Below are positions 8,047-15,706 of a stretch of DNA of 64,000 bases, one piece after another. The stretch comes from CAYUYV01 sp050331455 (GTDB taxonomy: Bacteria; Pseudomonadota; Alphaproteobacteria; JAJFIK01), in contig JBHJGV010000058.1 of the NCBI GenBank assembly GCA_050331455.1, forward strand, positions 8,629-72,628, given 5' to 3'. The translations under genes and the position numbers were made by a program. The notes under the pieces are model-generated. The model saw only the letters and a program-made list of their open reading frames with translations. It made no database searches and was not told where the DNA came from. Each line of letters starts with the position of its first letter. Positions within the stretch are counted from its first letter, which is position 1.

Positions 8047-8733
8047 ATGGACGGACTGGGGTTCAGTTGGGATTTCCTACTCACGGCGACGGTGACGCTG
8101 TTCGTGGTCGTCGACCCCCTGGGCGTGATCCCGATTTTCGCGTCGCTGACTGCGGGCACGTCCTTTCGCCACCGGATCTCCATGGCGGTGCGGGCAGTTT
8201 TCATTGCGACCGTCGTGATGGCCCTGTTCGCCCTGTTCGGGGAAGTGCTCATCACCCGGATCGGCATTGGCATGCCTGCTTTTCGCACGGCCGGCGGGAT
8301 CCTTCTGTTTTTGATCGGTCTCGAGATGGTCTTTGAACGCCGCACGCGCCGGCGCACCATCGCCGCGGAAAAAAGCCTCGCTGAACACGAACTGGACAGT
8401 CTGTACGATCAGCGGCCGGAGGACATCTCCGTGTTCCCCCTCGCCCTGCCATTGCTGGCCGGTCCGGGGGCCATGGCGTCGATCCTTCTCCTGATGAGCG
8501 AGAACCAGGGTATGCTCGGCGCCCAGGCCACGGTGCTGGCCGGTCTCGTCATTGTGATGATGGTGACCCTCGTGCTCCTGATTTCCGCCGGACCGCTGCT
8601 TGATTATGCGGGGGAGACCGCATCGATCGTGATCACGCGGGTGATGGGCATGATCCTGGCGGCCCTATCCGTGCAATATGTCTTTGACGGACTTCAATCG
8701 GGATTGGGGCTCGGCGCCGCGCCGGGCACATAG
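8047..8733 (+). CDS. MarC-family integral membrane protein (UPF0056)
   Basis: 228 residues with six predicted membrane helices. FVVVDPLGVIPIFASLT in helix 1 and ALPLLAGPGAMASILLL in helix 4 are the paired repeats typical of MarC. The ATG is preceded by TTGAGGA; a TTG three codons upstream is an alternative. MarC was once linked to multiple antibiotic resistance, but that role was not upheld, and its transport function remains unknown. It sits between an antiporter gene and a MarR-type regulator gene, all on one strand with short gaps. Confidence 0.9.
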   Translation: MDGLGFSWDFLLTATVTLFVVVDPLGVIPIFASLTAGTSFRHRISMAVRAVFIATVVMALFALFGEVLITRIGIGMPAFRTAGGILLFLIGLEMVFERRTRRRTIAAEKSLAEHELDSLYDQRPEDISVFPLALPLLAGPGAMASILLLMSENQGMLGAQATVLAGLVIVMMVTLVLLISAGPLLDYAGETASIVITRVMGMILAALSVQYVFDGLQSGLGLGAAPGT

Positions 8734-8745
8734 GGTGAATATAGA

Positions 8746-9273
8746 GTGACGAGGCAGGAGCATGGCCCGAACCAGGCCCCGTTGAACCCGCGGCGAGGCG
8801 CGCCAGCGAGCCATGAATTGGCGGACTGCGTGTGCTTCAACCTGCGCAAGGCCAGTCGCGCCGTCACCCAGCTCTACGATTCCGTCCTCGCCGGTCACAA
8901 TCTGCGGATTACCCAGTTTTCGATCCTCGGCGTGCTCCTGGCCTATGGCCGGCCGCGCCGGATGAGCGACCTCGCCCGGGACCTCGTCATGGACCGCACG
9001 ACCCTGACCCGCAATCTGCGGCCCCTCGAACGCTCCGGCTATTTGCGCGTTCTCGCCGGAACCGACAAGCGAGAACGCCTCGCGGAACTTACGCCGGAAG
9101 GGCGCGCCTTGATCGAGGCGCTCCTGCCCTTGTGGCGCGAAGCCCAGGCCAAAGCCCGGGCCCTGCTTGGCGAAGAGCGGTGGCCGGACATTCGATCCGA
9201 CCTCACCGATTTCGTCTATCGCAGCCAGGCGGCGGCTGCAGCCCAAAGAAATGACAGCGATACCGGCCGTTGA
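8746..9273 (+). CDS. MarR-family transcriptional regulator
   Basis: 175 residues from a GTG 12 bases after marC. The winged helix-turn-helix is clear: LRITQFSILGVLLAYG, then MSDLARDLVMDRTTLTRNL and RPLERSGYLRV with the wing DKRERLAELTPEGRAL. Helical segments on both sides form the dimer interface. MarR proteins are usually local repressors released by small aromatic or oxidising ligands. Here the likely targets are its own operon with marC and the antiporter gene, but no operator palindrome was identified. The first ~20 residues are disordered and the start is uncertain. Confidence 0.88.
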   Translation: MTRQEHGPNQAPLNPRRGAPASHELADCVCFNLRKASRAVTQLYDSVLAGHNLRITQFSILGVLLAYGRPRRMSDLARDLVMDRTTLTRNLRPLERSGYLRVLAGTDKRERLAELTPEGRALIEALLPLWREAQAKARALLGEERWPDIRSDLTDFVYRSQAAAAAQRNDSDTGR

Positions 9274-9394
9274 CACGCCCATGCCGGGTGGATGGATCAT
9301 CCGCCTCGAAGACCTGACCGCCCATGGCACAAGCCCCGCCCATGAGCACGGCCCGCTGTGACGGGAGCGGCCTCGCGCGGCGGGCTCATGAGCC

Positions 9395-9427
9395 AAAAAA
9401 AACAGCGCGCCGAGAAGGCACGCTGTT
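9395..9427 (-). terminator. Rho-independent terminator, minus strand
   Basis: Read on the minus strand: an 11-bp stem (AACAGCGTGCC with GGCGCGCTGTT, one G-T pair), a TTCTC loop, then eight T. It ends transcription of the beta-barrel gene and lies between convergent genes. Confidence 0.85.
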
Positions 9428-9469
9428 TGTTCTCGCAAGAGCCGCTCGCGCGGCGGAATGCAGCCCGGC

Positions 9470-10879
9470 TTAACGCTGAAGCAGGACGTTGAAGCCGATC
9501 TGGTGCTGGGAGAACGTCTCGTTCGGCTGGTTCGATTCCCGTGAGTTGTAGACATAACCCAATTGGGCCCGTGCACTCCGGTTGATCAGGAAATTGCCCG
9601 AAACACCACCGGTGAACACTTCGTCTTCCCGGTTCGTGCCTTCGAAATTGCTGTCCCGATAGGCCGCATCGCCGGAAATGATAATGTTCCGTGCCGCTTC
9701 GTAATCGACCCCGACCCCGACATTGGAGTCGAAACGGCCGGACGTGTTGGCGAATGCGCCACCGCCCAGAGGCACCTGAACAATGGTATCGACCACCTGC
9801 CGGTCAGCCGTCACACGGGCCGTCAAGAGAGGTGAAGGGTACCATTCCAGTTCCGCGCCATAGACCACGCCATCGACATCCGCCAAGTTTGCCGCGTCGT
9901 AGCGCTGTTCCAGATATCCGCCGAAGACCTCACCGACCAGCACATTGGTCAGCTCCAGGCGGGCACCCGCGACGACCTGATAGCCGTCGGAGTCACGATT
10001 GCTGCCCGTCCGGTCCACCGCCTCTTCGAAGCTGCGGGTGTTGTACTCACCACGGACGAACGCCACGTAACCTGGCGAGAAATCGTAACCGATTTCACCG
10101 CTGACCCGAACGATGGTCTGGTTCCGGTCGTCGTTGTTCAGGACGCCGTCATTGGCGACGCCGCCGAAATTCACGTCCTGACCGTCCGCGGCCGATCCGA
10201 CGGGCACTTCGGATTCTTCGAAGCGGAGCACGTCGACCTCGGCCCCGATGCCGTAGCGGATGCGATTGAGCTGGGAGTCCCACCGGGCGCCGGCGCTGTA
10301 GGTATCGAACTGGATCCGCTCGGCGGCAGCGATCAGCGCTTCGGGTTCACCCCGACCTTCATGCTGGGTGCGCGCGCCGGCGAAAAACCGGAAGGCCGAG
10401 GAGCCGGGGCGATTATTCTGCGGACCGACATCAAGTCGGCCCTGAATGGAAATGTCCGGGTCGGTCGTGTTTTCCGACGCTTCTTCGAAAAGGAAGCGGC
10501 TGCGCGCGCCAGCCGTCGCTACCACCTGGTGGCGAGACCAGTTGGAGACCAGGGTCACGCGTGGCGCGATGCCGTAGAAAAAATCGCTTTCTTCGTCATT
10601 CGCCTGAAACACGTTGCTGTCGAAACCGATGCCGGCTTCGACGGACGGAAAGAGCGTGAAAGAGCCGAGGCGCAGGCCCAGCGCATCATATTCCGGGCGG
10701 GACCGGCGGGCGACGGATTGGTTACTCAGGGGTTCGCGAAGGAAGGTGCTGCCCGCGCCGGAGGGGTTACCGCCTCCAGTGCCCTGGGCGTAGGCGGTGC
10801 CCATGAAGTCACCCGCAATCAGACACATGCCCGTGGAGAGTGCCGCCACGGCCACGGCACGATTCAAAACTCTGGACAT
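9470..10879 (-). CDS. Outer-membrane beta-barrel protein, BBP2/VpsM-like, polysaccharide locus
   Basis: 469 residues from an ATG with GGAG sites upstream. A signal peptide (residues 1 to about 32, ending in TAYAQ) is followed by a Gly/Ser linker and a long series of alternating-residue beta strands ending in an aromatic-poor QIGFNVLLQR. Repeated patterns such as GIGFDSNVF and GARLELTNVLVGEV fit the putative beta-barrel porin 2 group found near exopolysaccharide export genes in Alphaproteobacteria. It would sit in the outer membrane and may help pass polysaccharide. The Wza-like gene lies upstream on the same strand, separated by about 620 bases with its own terminator. Confidence 0.75.
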   Translation of the reverse strand: MSRVLNRAVAVAALSTGMCLIAGDFMGTAYAQGTGGGNPSGAGSTFLREPLSNQSVARRSRPEYDALGLRLGSFTLFPSVEAGIGFDSNVFQANDEESDFFYGIAPRVTLVSNWSRHQVVATAGARSRFLFEEASENTTDPDISIQGRLDVGPQNNRPGSSAFRFFAGARTQHEGRGEPEALIAAAERIQFDTYSAGARWDSQLNRIRYGIGAEVDVLRFEESEVPVGSAADGQDVNFGGVANDGVLNNDDRNQTIVRVSGEIGYDFSPGYVAFVRGEYNTRSFEEAVDRTGSNRDSDGYQVVAGARLELTNVLVGEVFGGYLEQRYDAANLADVDGVVYGAELEWYPSPLLTARVTADRQVVDTIVQVPLGGGAFANTSGRFDSNVGVGVDYEAARNIIISGDAAYRDSNFEGTNREDEVFTGGVSGNFLINRSARAQLGYVYNSRESNQPNETFSQHQIGFNVLLQR

Positions 10880-11043
10880 CTCCACTCCGTACTCCTCACG
10901 GTTCCGATCAACACCTCTTTTGCGGGGCTCGCTCGCATGCCGATCGCGTAAACACATTCAATAGACGCTCTATTCTCAGTCAACTGACCTGTGGCAACCG
11001 CCACTCGGCAACCGATGTTGGCTGCCCGACATTTGGTGTCACG

Positions 11044-11147
11044 AGATCGGCAAACAGCATGCGCACGGGGCTCTTGGCCGATCTAACACCTTTTTTTAAC
11101 CCGGTTTTCGACAGATCGGCCACCGGTTTTCGGAGGGATCTGCCAAA
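11044..11147. repeat. Repeated GATCGGCCA motifs and a 22-bp direct repeat
   Basis: AGATCGGCAAA at 11044-11054, TGGCCGATCT (inverted) at 11075-11084, AGATCGGCCAC at 11113-11123 and GGATCTGCCAAA at 11136-11147. The last two belong to an imperfect tandem repeat, each copy starting CCGGTTTTCG at 11101 and 11123. They look like operator sites upstream of the beta-barrel gene; the protein that would bind is unknown. Confidence 0.45.
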
Positions 11148-11423
11148 TTGACGGCCTGTCTGCACCAATCAATGCAGTAAATCCGGCGCATCCACGTCGG
11201 CGACGCGGACCCAGCCGTGACCATCTGGACTGCACCGGCGCCGCCGAAGGTTGTGGGCCGCTGCGACAGCTCCTCTCGCCGCAGGGTTTTATCGAACTCT
11301 TAAGCGAATCGCAATCCTGATGCGGCCCCGGCGCGACTTGTAATAAACGGGACCGGGGGTTGGCCCTGTGGCCTTAAAGACACGGCATGCCGGCTGTCTC
11401 AAAGAAACACACTGAAACGTCTC

Positions 11424-11459
11424 AAAATAAAGCAAATCCCGGACGGAGACCGTCCGGGA
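11424..11459 (-). terminator. Rho-independent terminator of the Wza-like gene
   Basis: A perfect 10-bp stem (TCCCGGACGG with CCGTCCGGGA, 3-base loop) at 11437-11459, followed on the minus strand by TTTGCTTTATTTT. It starts about 44 bases after the stop of the export gene. Confidence 0.85.
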
Positions 11460-11502
11460 CTGCGAGATCATCTATAGAAGGAGAACCCGCGGAGCGGACA
11501 CG

Positions 11503-12090
11503 TCAGAACAGACGCTCTGGAATACGCAGGACATCGCCGGGCATCACTTTGAGGTCCGAATTGGCGGGCACTTCGATTTCTTCGGCGTGCACTTCCGGGC
11601 GCAGCACGAACACCTTTCGGCGATTGGCGCGGTAGGTGTAGCCGCCCGCGGTCGAAACCGCCTTGAGGATGGTCATGTTGGGCTCGAAGGGATACTGGCC
11701 CGCCTCGTTCACTTCACCATTGATGAAAAACGGGCGGTAATTCGTGACTTCGATGCTGACCTTCGGATTGATCAGGTAGCCATCCGCGTAGCGTGCCTCG
11801 ACGGCACTCTCAAACTCCCGCAGCGACAGGTTGCCGGCGAGCACTTCCCCGATCAGGGGCAACGCAACGAAACCCGTGCTGTCCACCTGATATTCACCGG
11901 AGAGATCGTCTTCTCCAAAGACCGTCACCCGCACCCGGTCATTCGGGCCGAGCTCATACTCGGCAAGAGAGGACATCTCAAGGGCTGCAATAATATCGTC
12001 CTGGGCCCATGCCGCCCGGGACCCCATCATTCCGACGAGGACCAGGACCATGGCGAGGGGCGCCCACATACCCAACCGTCCGATTTTCAT
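11503..12090 (-). CDS. Polysaccharide export protein, Wza family (Poly_export plus SLBB)
   Basis: 195 residues from an ATG with GGAGAG nine bases upstream; the frame is open further upstream but that stretch is low-complexity. A hydrophobic signal segment ends in RAAWAQ. The Poly_export domain follows (YELGPNDRVRVTVFGEDDLS and FVALPLIGEVLAGNLSLREF), then an SLBB-like domain (FFINGEVNEAGQYPF, VSTAGGYTYRANRRKVFVLR). Family members form the outer-membrane ring through which capsular or exopolysaccharide leaves. No lipobox Cys is seen at the cleavage site, unlike E. coli Wza. No Wzc-type kinase or flippase gene is in the window. Confidence 0.88.
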   Translation of the reverse strand: MKIGRLGMWAPLAMVLVLVGMMGSRAAWAQDDIIAALEMSSLAEYELGPNDRVRVTVFGEDDLSGEYQVDSTGFVALPLIGEVLAGNLSLREFESAVEARYADGYLINPKVSIEVTNYRPFFINGEVNEAGQYPFEPNMTILKAVSTAGGYTYRANRRKVFVLRPEVHAEEIEVPANSDLKVMPGDVLRIPERLF

Positions 12091-12660
12091 GCCTGCACTC
12101 TCCATTTTCGTCACAGACCCAATTCCAAGGGATTTATCCGTCCAGCCCGCGCTTTTCGGCGCGCCTGCCGTGTTGCCTGACGTCAGCCCACCGCGATCCG
12201 CACCGGCACGTCCATGGCGATCCGGCGCCGAAGCGGATGTCGCGATCCCGTTCCGCGCCCTGCCAAATCGAGGGCGATCACGTCCCGCATGGGCACGTCC
12301 CACATCTGCGAGATCCCGCTCCGGTCGCGTTCAGCATGCCCACCGCGCTGCGAACCAAGGTACTGCAGAACCGCTCGCCGAAAAGCGCGGGCAAGTCAAC
12401 GGCGCAGCATGACCAAGGGCCCGTGAACGGGACTGCACCGGCACAGCCGCATCGACAGGGATGGGACATCCGCCCTCCCCCCTTTTACGACCGCCTCGCA
12501 CCGATTATGCCAATCCCGTGAGATGCAGTGCGGCCACAATAGGGGAGCGGTTTGCATCGCACCGCTTGTCATCATGCCCGAACGGATGGCGTTTCTTTGG
12601 CAAGAGGGTTCTTTCATTAAGGCAGGCCCATGAAACCCGGCCGGCACGTGGAGAAGTGAC
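12091..12660. other. Divergent intergenic region, 570 bases
   Basis: Between the Wza-like gene and the glycosyltransferase gene. A 10-bp palindrome, CTGACGTCAG, lies at 12177-12186. Open frames here show no ribosome site or recognisable product. Promoters for both flanking genes are expected, but none could be assigned with confidence. Confidence 0.4.
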
Positions 12661-13809
12661 TTGGAGGCAAAACGCATCGCGGCATTGATGTCCCGCCCCG
12701 CGTCCTGGGAGGAGGGGGAGGCTGCCCGGGCGTTACAGGCCGGGCTGGCCGAGCGCGGGCATGACGTCACCTTCGTCGTGATGCGCACCGGCGACGAGGA
12801 TGTGGAGTTCTTCCCGGACTCCACGGTCATCGCCCTCGACGGCGCCGGCGGCCAGCCCCGCCGAAGCCTGGGGCAGGCCCTGCGCCAGATCGATCCCGAC
12901 GTGGTGATCACCCTGGATGCCGCCGCCCATGTTCCGGGCCAGTGGGGAGCGTGGCGCGCCGGTATCGGCCGGCGCATTGCAGCCCATCTTCTCTCGGGCC
13001 CCTCCGCCTCGCCGGTTCACCGGATCGGAGATCTCTTGGCCGGATCCTTTGGCCTCTACACAACGGTCGTGACCCCGAGCCACGCCCAGTTCGACGCCTT
13101 CGGCAACCACCCGCGCAGCTACCGCAAGCGGATCCATGTCATCGCGCCGGGGCTGACCGTGCGGGTGGATGAGCGCACCCGGAAGGACGCCCGCCGGGAC
13201 CTGGACCTGCCCGCCGGCGGGCGCATCACCATGGCCTGCGGGCCCTTCACGGCCGAACGAAGCCTCGCCATACCCATTGCCGCTCTTGAGGCATGCCCCA
13301 AAGTGCTGCTCATCCTGGCGGGGGACGGGCCGGACCGGGCGCAACTCGAAGCCCAGATCCGTGCGGCCCGGCTCGCCAGCCGGGTGCGCCTTGTGCCCAT
13401 GGGCGATGAAAGACGGCTCCGGGCTCTCATGCGCGCCAGTGACCTCTATCTCGACGCCGGCGCCGCCGACGCCACCAGCGTCGCCCGCATGACCACCGCC
13501 ATGGCCACGGGGCTGCCCATCATCGCCAGCGATACGCCGGCCCATGTGGAACTGCTCAGCGATGCCGCGGGACACCGCGCGGGCCTCCTGGTGCCGACCG
13601 GTCAACGCGCCGATGCGCCGGCCCTGTGGGCCCGGGCCATGGGCGAACTGCTGGGGGAGGTCCATCTGCGCCACCGGCTCGGCCGAGCGGCCGTTCAGCG
13701 GGCGGCGGAGTTTTCGGCCGGGCGCATGGCCGAACGCTATGAGCGCCTTTTTGCAAGCGCCCCCCACAAGGCCGCTGCGCCACCCGCAAAGATCGACGAA
13801 AGCCCGTGA
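12661..13809 (+). CDS. Glycosyltransferase, GT4-like (GT-B fold)
   Basis: 382 residues from a TTG preceded by GGAGAAG; an ATG nine codons later is an alternative. The N-terminal half has the Rossmann-like start (RIAALMSRPASWEEGEAAR) and PSHAQFDAFG. The C-terminal half carries VIAPGLTVRVDE, LLILAGDGPDRAQLEAQIR and the nucleotide-sugar region ARMTTAMATGLPIIASD, which stands where GT4 enzymes have their EA-x4-G motif. The expected EX7E is weak, so donor specificity is not predictable. It would add a sugar to a polysaccharide or lipopolysaccharide intermediate at the cytoplasmic face. galU follows after about 150 bases, which supports a role in envelope polysaccharide. Confidence 0.8.
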   Translation: MEAKRIAALMSRPASWEEGEAARALQAGLAERGHDVTFVVMRTGDEDVEFFPDSTVIALDGAGGQPRRSLGQALRQIDPDVVITLDAAAHVPGQWGAWRAGIGRRIAAHLLSGPSASPVHRIGDLLAGSFGLYTTVVTPSHAQFDAFGNHPRSYRKRIHVIAPGLTVRVDERTRKDARRDLDLPAGGRITMACGPFTAERSLAIPIAALEACPKVLLILAGDGPDRAQLEAQIRAARLASRVRLVPMGDERRLRALMRASDLYLDAGAADATSVARMTTAMATGLPIIASDTPAHVELLSDAAGHRAGLLVPTGQRADAPALWARAMGELLGEVHLRHRLGRAAVQRAAEFSAGRMAERYERLFASAPHKAAAPPAKIDESP

Positions 13810-13957
13810 TGCGGCACGCGGCAGACGGCCCCGTCACCTGGCAATAGCGACATTGTGTTCGGTGGATCCGTCGGGTAGACAACCACGCCAGGACAAAGGC
13901 GCCCCATCGGGGCTTGAACGCTGCCGGCGGCGGCGCGCATGAGGGGAGATGTGGACT

Positions 13958-14836
13958 ATGGGTGTCGCACCGATCAGGAAAGTCGTTCTGCCCGTCGCGG
14001 GCCTTGGCACGCGCGTGTTGCCGGCGACCAAAAGCATCCCCAAGGAAATGCTGACAGTGGTCGACCGTCCCCTGATCGATTACGCCATCGAGGAAGCCCG
14101 CGAGGCCGGCATCGAGGAATTCATTTTCGTCACGGGCCGGGCCAAGGAAGCCATCGAAAATTATTTCGACCACATGTACGAGCTTGAGGACACGCTTGAG
14201 CGTAAGAAGAAGACCAAGCAGATCGATGCCCTGGCCAAGACCGTGCCGCTCGCCGGCAATGCCGTCTTCACCCGTCAGCAAAAGCCCCTCGGCCTCGGCC
14301 ATGCCATCTGGTGCGCCCGTCATATCGTGGGCAACGAACCCTTCGCCATCAGCCTGCCGGACATGCTGGTGGATGCCCAGCCCTCCGGCCTCGCCCAACT
14401 TGTGAAGGCCTACAACGACTCCGACGGCGCCAATATCATCGCGGTGGAGGAAGTGCCCCAGGAGCATACAGACCGATACGGCATCATCGATACCGGCGAG
14501 ACACGGGATGGGCTCATCGAGATCAAGGGCCTCGTTGAAAAGCCGGCGCCCGACAAGGCCCCCTCGAACCTCGCCATCCTGGGCCGCTACATCCTCCGCC
14601 CGGAAATCTTCTCGTTCCTGGAAGACCAGAAGCCCGGTGCCGGAAATGAAATTCAGCTCACCGACGCCATGGCCCGGATGATCGGCAACAGCCCCTTCTA
14701 TGGCGCCCATTACGAGGGCACGACCTATGACTGCGGCGACAAATTCGGCTATCTGGAAGCCAATATCGGCGTGGGTCTGAAGCACGCGGACCTGGGCGAC
14801 AAGGTAAAGGACCTCGTAAAGCGTCTGGCCCAATAA
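13958..14836 (+). CDS. galU: UTP-glucose-1-phosphate uridylyltransferase
   Basis: 292 residues. Makes UDP-glucose from UTP and glucose-1-phosphate in the cytoplasm, supplying glucosyl units for polysaccharides. The N-terminus VVLPVAGLGTRVLPATKSIP is the nucleotide-binding signature; VDRPLIDYAIEEAREAG, GLGHAIWCARHIVG and GLVEKPAPDKAPSNLAILGR are all typical GalU. Two ATGs lie three codons apart; the second (13958) was chosen because GAGGGGAG ends 9 bases upstream of it and directly abuts the first. The gene ends before a strong terminator and follows a glycosyltransferase gene, consistent with a polysaccharide locus. Confidence 0.96.
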   Translation: MGVAPIRKVVLPVAGLGTRVLPATKSIPKEMLTVVDRPLIDYAIEEAREAGIEEFIFVTGRAKEAIENYFDHMYELEDTLERKKKTKQIDALAKTVPLAGNAVFTRQQKPLGLGHAIWCARHIVGNEPFAISLPDMLVDAQPSGLAQLVKAYNDSDGANIIAVEEVPQEHTDRYGIIDTGETRDGLIEIKGLVEKPAPDKAPSNLAILGRYILRPEIFSFLEDQKPGAGNEIQLTDAMARMIGNSPFYGAHYEGTTYDCGDKFGYLEANIGVGLKHADLGDKVKDLVKRLAQ

Positions 14837-14917
14837 TCGGGCTCATGTCATCGGCGGGGTCGGTGGGCCGACACGCTCGCGCCTCGACGCGATCATATTT
14901 GGATGCGATCCATCCGG

Positions 14918-14952
14918 ACCAAAGCCCCGCACACCGTGCGGGGCTTTGGTTT
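14918..14952 (+). terminator. Strong rho-independent terminator after galU
   Basis: A perfect 15-bp stem (ACCAAAGCCCCGCAC with its complement) around an ACC loop at 14918-14950. It is nearly symmetrical, so it may also stop minus-strand transcription leaving the 14990-15433 gene. Confidence 0.88.
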
Positions 14953-14989
14953 GGGCTTCACGTGTTTGTTTCAAGCGTTGGGCCGCGGG

Positions 14990-15433
14990 TCACAGGCTGG
15001 CGATAAAGGCCACCGCCGCGACGAAGATGACCATGGCAACCGCGGTGCCAACCCAGTCGAACGGCTCGCTCACGTTGAAATCCGTGACTGGCTCGCGCAG
15101 GGGCTGGCGGGTCTTGACGCCCCTGGCCTTGACGAAAACCTCCGTCAGGTGCCACTGCATTTTCTGTAAACGGAAATAAGCGTCCCGGGGCTCGCCCTTC
15201 TTGACCAGGGAAAACCGCCCATGGGTGATGGTCTTGCGGCGGAGCTTTCCAGGCTTGTCGGGGCGATGGCCTTCGAAGGACAGGCGGACGAATTTCGGGG
15301 TTTCGTCCAGATTTTCCACCCGGACCTCAAGGCTGGCCCGGACTTCGGAACTCTCCGAGTCGCCGAAATCGCGTTTGCCCCGGCTGGTGCTCACGGCAAG
15401 GCCGAGTGGCGGATCCAGTTGGATGACAGCCAT
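14990..15433 (-). CDS. Hypothetical protein with C-terminal membrane anchor
   Basis: 147 residues. The first ~120 residues are soluble, beta-rich and strongly charged (SSEVRASLEVRVENLDE, FVRLSFEGHRPDKPGKLRRK), and the last ~22 are a single hydrophobic helix (WVGTAVAMVIFVAAVAFIAS), so the protein looks tail-anchored with its body in the cytoplasm. No family was recognised. It is a single gene between the galU terminator and the TPP-enzyme gene. The ATG at 15433 is preceded by GGAGGG, supporting the start. Confidence 0.6.
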   Translation of the reverse strand: MAVIQLDPPLGLAVSTSRGKRDFGDSESSEVRASLEVRVENLDETPKFVRLSFEGHRPDKPGKLRRKTITHGRFSLVKKGEPRDAYFRLQKMQWHLTEVFVKARGVKTRQPLREPVTDFNVSEPFDWVGTAVAMVIFVAAVAFIASL

Positions 15434-15706
15434 GGCATACCCTCCTGTCCACCCTGGCCGTGGGATGGTAAATCCGCCGGGTCACGGGATCACGTTACCG
15501 ATCCCGAAGATGCGGGGCGCGCGCCCGACACGCCCATGGCCGTCGCGCCGGCGCCCCGATTGCCGTGCTTGCCTCCGAACGCCGTGTCGGCCTCGTCGAG
15601 GTCGATGCTGTCGCCGAAATCCCCTCTTTCCTCCACGCCGGAGATGGACGGACAGGTTAACAATCGCGTCACATCCGGGCGCAGCGGAGTCCGCCGCGTC
15701 CTCCCG

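Larger units (their letters stand above)
10880..11502. other. Long intergenic region between two export genes
   Basis: 623 bases, visibly less GC-rich than its neighbours. It holds the terminator of the Wza-like gene (11424-11459) and a cluster of repeated motifs (11044-11147). Two open frames of about 60 codons exist but lack ribosome sites and recognisable products. The promoter of the beta-barrel gene should be here, though no clear -35/-10 pair was found. Confidence 0.5.

Noticed and set aside
11289..11471. 60-codon open frame on the minus strand in the export intergenic region
   Set aside because: Overlaps the terminator of the Wza-like gene and lacks a ribosome site.
13887..13920. GCCCC-ATC-GGGGC hairpin upstream of galU as a terminator
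   Set aside because: The stem is only five base pairs and lacks a T-run.
15490..15672. 60-codon open frame on the minus strand upstream of the tail-anchored protein gene
   Set aside because: No ribosome site and low-complexity composition; left as non-coding.
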